Assembly: GCA_017510335.1 (NCBI GenBank)
Contig: JAFWNM010000028.1
Span: 124,001 to 188,000 of the forward strand
DNA length: 64,000 nt
Direction of reading: 5' to 3'
Source of the DNA: Paracoccaceae bacterium
GTDB lineage: Bacteria; Pseudomonadota; Alphaproteobacteria; Rhodobacterales; Rhodobacteraceae
Shown here piece after piece: positions 53,377 to 61,157 of the stretch. Made by a program: the position numbers and the translations under genes. The first letter of the stretch is position 1. Every line of letters begins with the position of its first letter. The notes beneath the pieces are model-generated. The model made no database searches and had not been told where the DNA came from. It was given only the letters and a program-made list of their open reading frames with translations.

Positions 53377-53558
53377 TGGCCTTGGCCTTTCACTATGGGG
53401 CGCTGGGGGCGCTCTGGGGAAAGGGCTCGTGGCCTCAGGATGTTCATAGCCCGGCAACGCGGGCATTTTATACTGACGACACCGGATAATGCGTCAGGTT
53501 CTGCACAGAATAACAGCCGCGCACAGGCGCAGCAACGGATTTGCTCTTGTTCGCGCAA
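53373..53558 (-). CDS. com: Com-like zinc-finger translational regulator
   Basis: 61 residues. QIRCCACARLLFCAEPD and SIKCPRCRAMNILRPRA follow phage Mu Com: CxxC at 9-12 and CxxC at 32-35, with RLLF between. Mu Com binds the mom mRNA and opens its start codon for translation. Here the downstream, ATGA-overlapping gene is an adenine methylase instead of mom. There is no ATG; the start is TTG at 53558 with GAGGTGA 6 nt upstream. Confidence 0.85.
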   Translation of the reverse strand: MREQEQIRCCACARLLFCAEPDALSGVVSIKCPRCRAMNILRPRALSPERPQRPIVKGQGQ

Positions 53559-53582
53559 GGCGAATCACCTCACCTTTGCCGC

Positions 53583-53594
53583 CCCTGATCAGGG
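53583..53594. promoter_or_regulatory. GATC-centred 12-bp palindrome upstream of com
   Basis: CCCTGATCAGGG is a perfect palindrome 25 bp upstream of the com start codon. A second GATC occurs at about 53686. In phage Mu, GATC methylation controls repressor access to the com-mom promoter, so this is a candidate methylation-sensitive operator. This is by analogy only. Confidence 0.4.
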
Positions 53595-53653
53595 AGGAAG
53601 CGGCCATAAGGTAACTCTGGTCGGCGGGGCTGTTTTCAACGGTGGCCCCGTGT

Positions 53654-53675
53654 CGAAGGTGCGCCAACACCTTCG
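53654..53675. terminator. Hairpin between the 89-aa gene and com
   Basis: CGAAGGTG (53654-53661) and CACCTTCG (53668-53675) form a perfect 8-bp stem with a 6-nt loop, 14 bp after the stop of the upstream 89-aa gene. Without a T-run, it could be a terminator separating the tail operon from com, or a transcript-processing or binding site. Confidence 0.4.
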
Positions 53676-53688
53676 GCCTTCCGCTGGA

Positions 53689-53958
53689 TCAGTCCTCGTC
53701 AGGCAGCTTGTGCAGGCCCATGGCTGCAAGCGCTGTCAGGCCATCCATTCCGGCGATCTGAAGTGTCGCATCGGGTGTGGCCTGGGGGGGCGCGTTTTGC
53801 CCGTCTGGATCTGGCATCCATGCCTCAACGGGGCACTCCTCACAAACACCGGATGCCACGCGATACAGATTTCCTTGGGCATCTTGCCAGATCGGTGCAT
53901 CAGCATGAGTCAGATCGGCGGGAAAGGCTACAGGTTCGGCGATGGTTACACGAATCAT
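53689..53958 (-). CDS. Small phage protein of unknown function after the tail fibre gene
   Basis: 89 residues: IRVTIAEPVAFPADLTHADAP, a CEECP pair of cysteines near residue 39-42, and a Pro/Gln-rich middle. It overlaps the fibre gene by 4 nt (ATGA), so it is translated with it. Position suggests a fibre-associated or assembly protein, but no motif supports this. Confidence 0.65.
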   Translation of the reverse strand: MIRVTIAEPVAFPADLTHADAPIWQDAQGNLYRVASGVCEECPVEAWMPDPDGQNAPPQATPDATLQIAGMDGLTALAAMGLHKLPDED

Positions 53959-55784
53959 AGGGTCACTCCTGAAATGCTGGACAAGTAGCGTTGCAAACGG
54001 ACGCGGTCAGCTTCGGACACGGCCTTGGGGATCAGTGCTGCTGCGTAAAGCCGCCCTCTGGAGAAGCTGCTCCCCGCGTTAAAAACATGCGTCAGCCCCG
54101 CAAGGGGGGACAGGCTGCCTGCAAGGGTGTTGATCGTCGCGGCTTGACCATTGCGCCACGCTTGGGGCGCAGCTTGCCCGTCGACCTGCACCATGTCGAC
54201 CTGCCGCGCCGACACTGATTGCGTGGAAAAATCGACTTGGTTTGCAGTGCCGTCATTGCGCCACCGCAAGCCGCTGGACACTGTTTTGGTGAAGCGCCCG
54301 GTGCCGCCGAAAATGATCCCCTCGTTCGGGGCAGCGGGCAGGAACGCCACATCATGTGCGGCAGCAAGCAAGTAAGATGTCTGCCCGGAAAACGGGTTTG
54401 CAAATGTGAGCCGGTCATCGGCACCGTCATACCCCAGATAATGCACATCACCCTGTCCGGCCTCGGTGACGTCGAACCCGTTTTCGGCAGTGATCTGAAC
54501 AGCGCTCGGTGCACTGGCCTTTTCCAGTTGCGGTGCCGATATGTCCAGCACGATGTTGATTGTGCCTGTATTCGATAACTGGAACAGAACTCTACTGTTT
54601 GTGACGTCAGAAAAGGTGATTTGGCCGGATGCGCTACGGCGCAGATCATCGGTAATGCTTGAACTAAAGTTCCCGCCATTGGTCCCGCCCAGAAACCCGG
54701 TTGCGCTAAAATGCGTGTTGATGATCGACGCGCCTGTGATGTTTGCCGCGCTGCCACCGACCATCTGCACCCAGGCTGAACCGGACCATGTCTGGCCCGT
54801 TCCAGTGGGGATTGATCCGGCGGCTGTGAAAATAAGCTGGATATTTGAAGACGGAACGCCGTTAAATTCAACGCGAATATTCGGCCTGCCGTTTTTGGGT
54901 GCCAGAGACAGAACCTCAACTGCGCTGGTTGCGATACCGACCAGTTGCCACCCATCAGGCAACCGCCCGCCCTCGTTAAGTTTACCCACAGCCGCGCCAT
55001 CCATGCGGCTATTGGGCAGGCGGTTGCGCAACCCCGATGAAGGGTGGCGACCGCGTATAGGACGGCGATTGCTATCGGACTGCACACCAACAATCTGATC
55101 TGCCCAGTTCGTCGCCGCAGCCACAGGCTGGCCGGGCTGGGCAAGCGTTGTCGCCTCCAGATCGACAAAGGTGTGATCGGCCCCCTGAAACCCGATGACA
55201 CCCGGATGGATCAGGCCTGGGTTCCAGTTGCTGATCAATGCGCGCGAAATCATCGGTGCGCCCAGTTCCAGACGATCGCCTGTATCCCACCACCCTTTGG
55301 GTATGGGTTGATCTGTTGGATGCAGCGCTTCGATCGGGGCCAGGGCGGCGGCAGCGGCTTGTGTTTGGGCCAGCACGGTCTGTGTCTGGGACAGCGCTGT
55401 TTCGGCCTCTTCGCGCGCAGTATCTGCATCCGCGCGATGCTGGTTGGCAGTGCCAACGGCGCTAACAAGATCGGCTGCAGAAGCGCCATCCAGAACCAGT
55501 TTCCAAACAGCAGAGCTGCTCTCTGGCGGGGTTGCAATGTTGGCGGCGCGCGCCACCCACAAACGATGATCATGCAGCACGGCGGCGCGCGGGTAATACC
55601 AGCGATCGCTTTCCCAATCCGGCGCGTCCGGGTCGAAATCAAACCCCTTCAGGCTGGCCAGCCATTCGGCCCGCGTGCCCACAAAGCCCCCCGCCACCGC
55701 GTCTTCGTATGCGTCGCGACCGGGCAAGGCCCCGTCCAGAACAAAGGTCCGGCCTGTGGTCAGATCGGTCATCGTGGTCGTCAT
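53955..55784 (-). CDS. Large phage tail fibre / minor structural protein
   Basis: 609 residues. An N-terminal portion with W-rich segments (WESDRWYYPRAAVLHDHRLW) is followed by an Ala/Gln heptad coiled coil (about 110-150), then a long beta-rich region with Gly/Ser/Asn repeats. The C-terminal 150 residues (YLGYDGADDRLTFANPFSGQ, RGRLYAAALIPKAVSEADRVR) look like a LamG-like binding fold. Probably receptor-binding fibre. It follows the small Ig-like gene with an ATGA overlap. Confidence 0.72.
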   Translation of the reverse strand: MTTTMTDLTTGRTFVLDGALPGRDAYEDAVAGGFVGTRAEWLASLKGFDFDPDAPDWESDRWYYPRAAVLHDHRLWVARAANIATPPESSSAVWKLVLDGASAADLVSAVGTANQHRADADTAREEAETALSQTQTVLAQTQAAAAALAPIEALHPTDQPIPKGWWDTGDRLELGAPMISRALISNWNPGLIHPGVIGFQGADHTFVDLEATTLAQPGQPVAAATNWADQIVGVQSDSNRRPIRGRHPSSGLRNRLPNSRMDGAAVGKLNEGGRLPDGWQLVGIATSAVEVLSLAPKNGRPNIRVEFNGVPSSNIQLIFTAAGSIPTGTGQTWSGSAWVQMVGGSAANITGASIINTHFSATGFLGGTNGGNFSSSITDDLRRSASGQITFSDVTNSRVLFQLSNTGTINIVLDISAPQLEKASAPSAVQITAENGFDVTEAGQGDVHYLGYDGADDRLTFANPFSGQTSYLLAAAHDVAFLPAAPNEGIIFGGTGRFTKTVSSGLRWRNDGTANQVDFSTQSVSARQVDMVQVDGQAAPQAWRNGQAATINTLAGSLSPLAGLTHVFNAGSSFSRGRLYAAALIPKAVSEADRVRLQRYLSSISGVTL

Positions 55785-56071
55785 GGCGTGATCCTTTCAC
55801 GGATTTGCAGATAGAATGTCGCGGTGCGCATGATCTGCCCCGCGCGGCTGTATTTCAGGTCGATAGCGTGGCGGCCGACTGGCAGCGGCGCGAGGTCATC
55901 GCCCCAGACTTCGATCAGCCGGTCAGGCGGGCTGACCAAGGTTACCCCCAAGGGCCGCGTGGTACCCGCACTGTCGCGCGCGCTGGCATCGACCGTGACG
56001 TCGTCAAGCGGGAATTCGGTGTGGAAGCGCAGGCGCAATGTGTCGCCAAATTTTCGGGTGATTGTGATCAT
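55781..56071 (-). CDS. Small Ig-like phage baseplate-associated protein
   Basis: 96 residues, predicted all-beta. It is clearly related to the N-terminal half of the X-fusion protein at 57030-57584 (FPLDDVTVDASARDSAG versus FSLDNVSVAAAIRDDLG, and LPVGRHAIDLKYSR versus LPAGRLYFDIRFLR). The start at 56071 overlaps the D gene stop (ATGA). It may link the fibre to the baseplate; function is inferred. Confidence 0.7.
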   Translation of the reverse strand: MITITRKFGDTLRLRFHTEFPLDDVTVDASARDSAGTTRPLGVTLVSPPDRLIEVWGDDLAPLPVGRHAIDLKYSRAGQIMRTATFYLQIRERITP

Positions 56072-57033
56072 GTCCGCCCCTTCGCCTTGAAATCGGTCAG
56101 CAATGCACCGCCGCCAAATGCGTGGCGCACTTGCACGACATGCCATGTCCCGCCCATGGCCGCGCGCATGCCTGTGATCGTCACGCGCCCGCCAGCGAAC
56201 AGGTCCGGTTCAAATCGCGCGAGGGAGGCCTCGATCTCGATCTGGTCGCGGCTGGATTTGTCCAGCGCAGCTTTCGCGGTGGCATTTGCTTCATCCTCGC
56301 TGGCGGCGGGGTGGCGGATCACCCGCACCGGACCTTTGCCCTTGGTCACGCGCTTGCGGGTCGCAGTGGCGGTATCCTGAACCTCGGCCGCGACTGCGCC
56401 TTCGCGGGCGCGTTCCGACAGGTCATAGGACCACGACAACAGGTCGCCGCGCCCCAGACGAACGGGGGTTTTAGGGTCGCCGCTGGCGGTCACATCATCG
56501 GCGCGCGCGGCCAGCACCAGACGCCCGCTTGCGGCTTTGGCGGTCGCGTCGACCTTTCGCGCCAGCCGGGTCAGGAAGTGCAGATCGCTCTCGGCCGTCT
56601 GCGCCAGATACGGATAGCTGATCCCCGCGACCGATGCGCCCACGACCGCTTCCAGCCCTGCGCGCGCGGCCACTTCGGTCACGATCTGGCCCAGCGTGCG
56701 GTTTTCCCAAGCGCGCGTCATCGGCACGCGGACAGGCGATTTCAGGTCGACGGCGGTTGCGGTCACTTTCAGCGTGTCGGGCGGGCCAGAAAACGAATAG
56801 CCCTCAACCGTGAAGCGGCCCATGTCAGACAATCGCCCGCGCGGCCCCAGCCAGACCTGCAAAGTGGCGTCCACTTCGGGCTCTTCGATGGCGTGATCGC
56901 GGTCATCGAAGGTCAGTTCCAGCTTGTCAGCGCTTTCGCCGTCGGCTTCGGTCAGGGTCAGCGACAACAGCCGGTCGCGCAGCTTGGCCGTCACGTCCTG
57001 ATCATTGGCGAGGATGCGGAAATCCGGTGTCAT
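56068..57033 (-). CDS. Phage late control / baseplate hub protein D (P2 gpD family)
   Basis: 321 residues. It starts TPDFRILANDQDVTAKLRDRLLSL with LTLTEADGESADKLELTFDDRD, then FTVEGYSFSGPPDTLKVTATAVDLKSP and TLGQIVTEVAARAGL, the gpD/VgrG-like pattern. In P2 phages gpD is the tail hub with a role in late gene control. The ATG overlaps the X-fusion stop by 4 nt. Confidence 0.9.
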   Translation of the reverse strand: MTPDFRILANDQDVTAKLRDRLLSLTLTEADGESADKLELTFDDRDHAIEEPEVDATLQVWLGPRGRLSDMGRFTVEGYSFSGPPDTLKVTATAVDLKSPVRVPMTRAWENRTLGQIVTEVAARAGLEAVVGASVAGISYPYLAQTAESDLHFLTRLARKVDATAKAASGRLVLAARADDVTASGDPKTPVRLGRGDLLSWSYDLSERAREGAVAAEVQDTATATRKRVTKGKGPVRVIRHPAASEDEANATAKAALDKSSRDQIEIEASLARFEPDLFAGGRVTITGMRAAMGGTWHVVQVRHAFGGGALLTDFKAKGRT

Positions 57034-57584
57034 GCGCGCCCCCACAGTGTGATGCGCGCGGGCGCGGGCGCGGCGGTGATATCGGCGGGCAGCAGGATCG
57101 CGACCCCTTCGGGATAGATCGGGCCAAGCGCGGCAAGGCGCGGGTGGGCGTCCAGCACGCGCGGCGCAAGGGCATCGAACCCCAATTCGCGCGCGCAGAC
57201 CGCGTCCAGAACGTCGCCTTCAACAGTCAGGTAAACACGCCCTTCAAGGGTCGCGCGCGCCCGCAGCGCCGCGCGGTTGGCCAGTGCGCGGCTGTCGGCC
57301 GCCAGATCGTCCAGCAGAACCAGTAGAACCGTGAGTGAATGCACGACCATCTCGCTGCGCAGGAAGCGGATATCGAAATACAAACGCCCCGCAGGCAGGA
57401 CACGCGCGTCCACGCCCGCGTCCAGATCGACGGCACCCGCCGCAAAATCCAGCGTGACCGCGAAGGGCCAGACATTGCCCAGATCGTCGCGGATCGCGGC
57501 CGCCACGCTGACGTTGTCCAGACTGAACGGCACCGACAGGCGCAAGGTCAGGGGCGCGCCCCGCTGGCGGCGCAGGGCAATCAT
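57030..57584 (-). CDS. Ig-like domain fused to phage tail protein X (LysM-like)
   Basis: 184 residues. Residues 1-95 are an Ig-like domain paralogous to the 55781-56071 protein. Residues about 118-184 (VEGDVLDAVCARELGFDALAPRVLDAHPRLA, then YPEGVAILLPADI) are the tail protein X family, a LysM-like module usually encoded alone at about 70 residues. It lies between U and D as expected for X in many P2-like tail operons. ATGA overlaps on both sides. Confidence 0.82.
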   Translation of the reverse strand: MIALRRQRGAPLTLRLSVPFSLDNVSVAAAIRDDLGNVWPFAVTLDFAAGAVDLDAGVDARVLPAGRLYFDIRFLRSEMVVHSLTVLLVLLDDLAADSRALANRAALRARATLEGRVYLTVEGDVLDAVCARELGFDALAPRVLDAHPRLAALGPIYPEGVAILLPADITAAPAPARITLWGRA

Positions 57585-57979
57585 GCGCGGTCCTCCCCGT
57601 AAGCGCGCAGGCTGATGCGGAAATCGATCTGGCGTGGCGCGCCGTCGGCCATCAGCACGGTGCGGGTTTCCTCGACCGACATGATGGCCCAGCGGCGGAA
57701 CACAAAGCCCAAACCATCAACCAGCATCATCGGTTCGCCCGTGCGGGCTGCCTGCCGCATGAATTCGATCTGCCGCAGGCCACCGCGAAAATGCGGGTGG
57801 ATAGTCCCTTCGAGGGTGATTTCCTCGTTGCCTGGTCCAGTAAATTGCAACGCCGGATCGCGCCCCAGCCGGTCCTGACTGGCCCAGCGGTATTCCGCCG
57901 TGCGGCGCAGGCTTTGATAGCTGCCCCCGGTCACCCCGAAGCGAAACGCGCCCAAGCCCATCAATACCGTTGCGATCAT
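57581..57979 (-). CDS. Phage tail protein U (P2 gpU family)
   Basis: 132 residues. VLMGLGAFRFGVTGGSYQSL and ALQFTGPGNEEITLEGTIHPHF, followed by MLVDGLGFVFRRWAI, fit gpU, the tail terminator protein of contractile P2-like tails. It overlaps T and X by ATGA. Confidence 0.92.
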   Translation of the reverse strand: MIATVLMGLGAFRFGVTGGSYQSLRRTAEYRWASQDRLGRDPALQFTGPGNEEITLEGTIHPHFRGGLRQIEFMRQAARTGEPMMLVDGLGFVFRRWAIMSVEETRTVLMADGAPRQIDFRISLRAYGEDRA

Positions 57980-60171
57980 GTCAGCGCCCCGTCATGCAGA
58001 TCATGGCGGCCTTGCCGCAGCACATCGCGCAGCGCGCACTGGACCTCGCGGGCGACCGCTTGCGGGTCGACCCCTTGGGGCAGATGGATATGGATGTCGC
58101 CAACCGTTACGCTGCACCGACCAGCGCCGCTGGCACCCCCGCGCAGGTCCGTGCCGCGCACAACGCTTCCGGGCAAATTCGGGCTGAAGAATTCCTGTGC
58201 GCGCTCGTTGATTTCATAAAGGAAGCCAGGGCGGACAAGGCCCCCGCTGTCGCGGCCGCCCGAAGGCCGTCTGCGCGCGCCTGATCCGCTGCTCGGGGCG
58301 GCAGAAGTGTTGCCATCCAGTGCCCCGCCTCCGCTGACATATGACCACGCGAACATCAGCCAGTCCGGCACGATTCCTGCCAGATAAGTTTTCACTGCCG
58401 CGACCATGCCGGTCAGCACAGAATAAATCCCTGCGCGCAGGCTTTCGATCATGTTGGCCCCTTGGGTGAACAGATCGATGTTGAATGCCTCGCCCAGATA
58501 GCGCAGCACGCCCTCGACGGCGTCCATCATCAGGGTGAAGATGTTGAATTCGGCCCATAGCGCGCGCAGGCCGCCCAAGAAACTGCCACCGAATGCGTCC
58601 TTCACGCGGTCGAACTTGTCTTGGAAATAGGCCACAATCCCGTCCCAACTATCATAGATTATGTAGACTGCGGCAGCGATAGCCAGTGCGGCCAGAGTGA
58701 TGGGGTTCTTCATCAGCAACATGCCCAGGCCTACAAACATCCGTGCTACAAAAAAGACGACATTGGCAAAGGCCATCAGGGCAACTTGGACAAGCGGGAT
58801 TGCACGCAGGGCCAGAACGGCAAGGGTGCGGCCGATCCAGCCCACGGCCACGATCAGCGCGCCCAAGGCCACGCGCGCCTTGCCCACCCATCCGAACAGC
58901 AGCCAGAACCCCCACTGTGCGGCCAGGACGGCAATGTTCAGCCCCAACAAGCCCGCGACGATCCAACCGATGGTCGTGACCAGAGCTTGGTTCTCGCTGG
59001 CCCATTGACCGGCGGTCACGGCAATCGGCCCCAGCCGTTCGGCCATGTCCGCCAGCACCGGCAAGAGCCCGTTACCCAGCGCGATTTGCATCCCCTCGAC
59101 AGCGCTGCGCATCCGGTCAATGGACCCGCGCGCGTTGTCGCTCATTTGCGCTGCAACGCGCGCAGCGGATCCCGTTTCGGCCAGCCCGGCCGCATAGGAT
59201 TGCAGCGCGCCACTGCCCGCGCCCTCCATCAGGATCGCGGCGGCACCGGCGGCTTCCGTGCCAAAGATGACAGACCGCAAGTTCTCGCGGGCCACTTGCC
59301 CCATCCCGCGCATTGCCTCGTCCATATCGGCCAGCACATCCAGCATCGGGCGCATGTTGCCGTCCGCATCGGCGATGTTCACCCCCAGCCCGTCCAGCGC
59401 GTTTGCCGCCTCGGTCGATGGTGCAACCAATCGCTGCAATACCGCGCGCAGGGCGGTCCCCGCGCGTTCCCCCGAAATGCCCTGATCGCCCAGACGACCG
59501 GCCATGGCCGCGACGGTCTCGATCTCGATGCCCAAGCCCTTGGCCACGGGCGCGGCATAGGACATAGTCGCCGCAAGACTGTTCAGGTCCGTGTTGGACG
59601 AGGTAAATGTGTTGACCAGAACATCACCCACGCGGCTCATCTGCTCGGCGGGCAGGCCGAATGCCGACAGCATGTTAGTGGCATAGTTTGCGGTATCGCC
59701 CAAGCCTGCCCCAGCGGCCGCCGCCAGATCCAGAACGCCAGGCAATGCGGCGATCTGTGCGCGGGCGTCAAAACCCGCCATGCCCAAATATTCCAACCCC
59801 TCGCCCGCCTGCCGCGCGGAAAACCGTGTCCGCGCACCCTGTTCCAGCGCGGCGCGTGTCAGCGCTTCTTGTTCCTCGGCGTTCGCGCGCGACACTGCCG
59901 CGACTTTGTCCATCTGGGCTTCGAACTGTATAGCAGGTTGCATCAGCGCGACCAGCGCAGCGCCCGTGCCAAGGGTCGCCATAGTCGAACCGCGCAGCGC
60001 TGCCGTCTGGGCATTCGCCTGCTCGACCATCTGCCGCCCCGCTGCCATTTGCTGGCCGCCAAAGCGCTGGACGGCTTCGGACGCGCCCTGAATATTCTGC
60101 AAGGCCGCGCGCGCAGGCGCAGTGGCCTGGTCGACGAACTTCAGGATCAGGGCGATGTTCAGGTCTAACAC
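57976..60171 (-). CDS. Phage tail tape measure protein (P2 gpT-like)
   Basis: 731 residues. The tape-measure core (about 70-290) has NYATNMLSAFGLPAEQMSRVGD, AMAGRLGDQGISGERAGTALR and VIFGTEAAGAAAILMEG. Hydrophobic helices run from about 390 to 520. The C terminus has the mobile GGLVRPGFLYEINERAQEFF segment and a basic tail. It sets tail length. The start is GTG at 60171; no ATG is available nearby. Confidence 0.92.
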   Translation of the reverse strand: MLDLNIALILKFVDQATAPARAALQNIQGASEAVQRFGGQQMAAGRQMVEQANAQTAALRGSTMATLGTGAALVALMQPAIQFEAQMDKVAAVSRANAEEQEALTRAALEQGARTRFSARQAGEGLEYLGMAGFDARAQIAALPGVLDLAAAAGAGLGDTANYATNMLSAFGLPAEQMSRVGDVLVNTFTSSNTDLNSLAATMSYAAPVAKGLGIEIETVAAMAGRLGDQGISGERAGTALRAVLQRLVAPSTEAANALDGLGVNIADADGNMRPMLDVLADMDEAMRGMGQVARENLRSVIFGTEAAGAAAILMEGAGSGALQSYAAGLAETGSAARVAAQMSDNARGSIDRMRSAVEGMQIALGNGLLPVLADMAERLGPIAVTAGQWASENQALVTTIGWIVAGLLGLNIAVLAAQWGFWLLFGWVGKARVALGALIVAVGWIGRTLAVLALRAIPLVQVALMAFANVVFFVARMFVGLGMLLMKNPITLAALAIAAAVYIIYDSWDGIVAYFQDKFDRVKDAFGGSFLGGLRALWAEFNIFTLMMDAVEGVLRYLGEAFNIDLFTQGANMIESLRAGIYSVLTGMVAAVKTYLAGIVPDWLMFAWSYVSGGGALDGNTSAAPSSGSGARRRPSGGRDSGGLVRPGFLYEINERAQEFFSPNLPGSVVRGTDLRGGASGAGRCSVTVGDIHIHLPQGVDPQAVAREVQCALRDVLRQGRHDLHDGALT

Positions 60172-60172
60172 G

Positions 60173-60304
60173 TCACTTTTCCGGTTGATGGTTCACTGTT
60201 TTCCAGCGGTCGCTGGCATGTCGCCACCAGCGGGCGAATTCAGCGGGGTCCATGGCGTCCATGACCGCAGGGGGCCAGTGGAAGATGAAGGCGATGTCGG
60301 CCAT
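60173..60304 (-). CDS. GpE-type tail assembly chaperone extension (E'), also reachable by -1 frameshift
   Basis: 43 residues from the ATG at 60304: ADIAFIFHWPPAVMDAMDPAE, the family signature FHWPP. GAGGAGGCG lies directly upstream, so independent initiation is possible. The same frame is entered from gene E by a -1 shift at 60382-60388, giving an E-E' fusion of about 157 residues. This overlapping chaperone pair is standard in P2-like and lambda-like tails. Confidence 0.85.
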   Translation of the reverse strand: MADIAFIFHWPPAVMDAMDPAEFARWWRHASDRWKTVNHQPEK

Positions 60305-60330
60305 CGCCTCCTCTATGTCATCGGGCAGGC

Positions 60331-60645
60331 CTAGTCCGGCTGATGGTCGATCAGCACCATGTTCAGTTGCGCCTGCGTCATGAAAAAAAGGGACACAATA
60401 TTGGCCAGCGCGGCGAAGTCCGCAGGGTCCAGCGCGAACACCTCTTCGGTGGCCAGCGGCGGCTGGGTGATGCGGGGCAACAGCTTGGCCAGCGCGTTGA
60501 CGTCCTGCATCTGGACCATCGCCAGTTGCAGACCGCGCAGCGCGCCAACGGTCGGTTTCATGACAACCAGCTCTGTTATCGTGTCGCCCCCGCCACGATC
60601 CAGAGGAGCGGATAGGGTGACGCGGTTCAACTTTGAAGTGCTCAT
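60331..60645 (-). CDS. Phage tail assembly chaperone E
   Basis: 104 residues. SKLNRVTLSAPLDRGGGDTITELV and the KPTVGALRGLQL segment fit the P2 gpE tail chaperone family. It ends with HQPD before the stop at 60331 unless ribosomes slip at TTTTTTC (60388-60382). It precedes the tape measure gene, as tail chaperones do. Confidence 0.87.
   Translation of the reverse strand: MSTSKLNRVTLSAPLDRGGGDTITELVVMKPTVGALRGLQLAMVQMQDVNALAKLLPRITQPPLATEEVFALDPADFAALANIVSLFFMTQAQLNMVLIDHQPD
60382..60388 (-). other. Programmed -1 frameshift slippery heptamer T TTT TTC
   Basis: In gene E the codons are TCC CTT TTT TTC, so the heptamer T-TTT-TTC has the X-XXY-YYZ arrangement in the zero frame. Slipping by -1 after TTC continues as HDAGATEHGADRPSAG into the E' frame without a stop, ending at 60173. 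P2 uses a comparable poly-T site. Confidence 0.8.
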
Positions 60646-60657
60646 TCAATACCCCTT

Positions 60658-61155
60658 TCAAATGCCCATGGCGCGGCGGTGATCGGCCAGCTGATCCACG
60701 CCCCCGATCAAGCGCTTGCCCGCTTCCAGATCGATGTCCCAGATCACCTCGCCATTGTGTTCATAGCGATAGGTGCGCAGGTCGATGGTCATTTTCAGCA
60801 GGCTCTCGCTGCCGGGTTTCAGCGCGCCCGGTTCCCAAATTGTTATCAACCCGCCGATGGTGAAGATCATGGTGTCGGCGGCTGCGCCGTCCTCGCCCTT
60901 GTGGACGGGGCGCAGCACGAAGCGGTTGACGCGCCCGATCAGGCGGGACAGCGCGGGGTCCCATTCAGCGAAGGTCAGTTCGCTCTTCATCGCTTCCAGA
61001 CCCATATCGACGCCCACGGGACCATCCATGCCCGCGCCCCGGAAACCGGCGGTCATAATCTTCAGGTCGGGCAGCTTGCCTTCGGTCGCGCGGCCGAAAT
61101 AGCTGACCCCGTCGACGAAGGCGTTGTAGTTGCGGATTTGCTTCGGATAAGTCAT
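60658..61155 (-). CDS. Phage major tail tube protein (P2 gpFII)
   Basis: 165 residues. YNAFVDGVSYFGRATEGKLPDL at the N terminus and IFTIGGLITIWEPGALKPG, then TYRYEHNGEVIWDIDLEAG, match gpFII. It forms the inner tube of the contractile tail. It follows the sheath gene by 2 bp. Confidence 0.95.
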   Translation of the reverse strand: MTYPKQIRNYNAFVDGVSYFGRATEGKLPDLKIMTAGFRGAGMDGPVGVDMGLEAMKSELTFAEWDPALSRLIGRVNRFVLRPVHKGEDGAAADTMIFTIGGLITIWEPGALKPGSESLLKMTIDLRTYRYEHNGEVIWDIDLEAGKRLIGGVDQLADHRRAMGI

Positions 61156-61157
61156 GT

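Noticed and set aside
60173-60661. Full-length 162-aa ORF in the E' frame as a separate gene
   Set aside because: Its N-terminal part is an out-of-frame shadow of E; only the part after the slippery site is phage-like, so it was annotated as E' plus frameshift.
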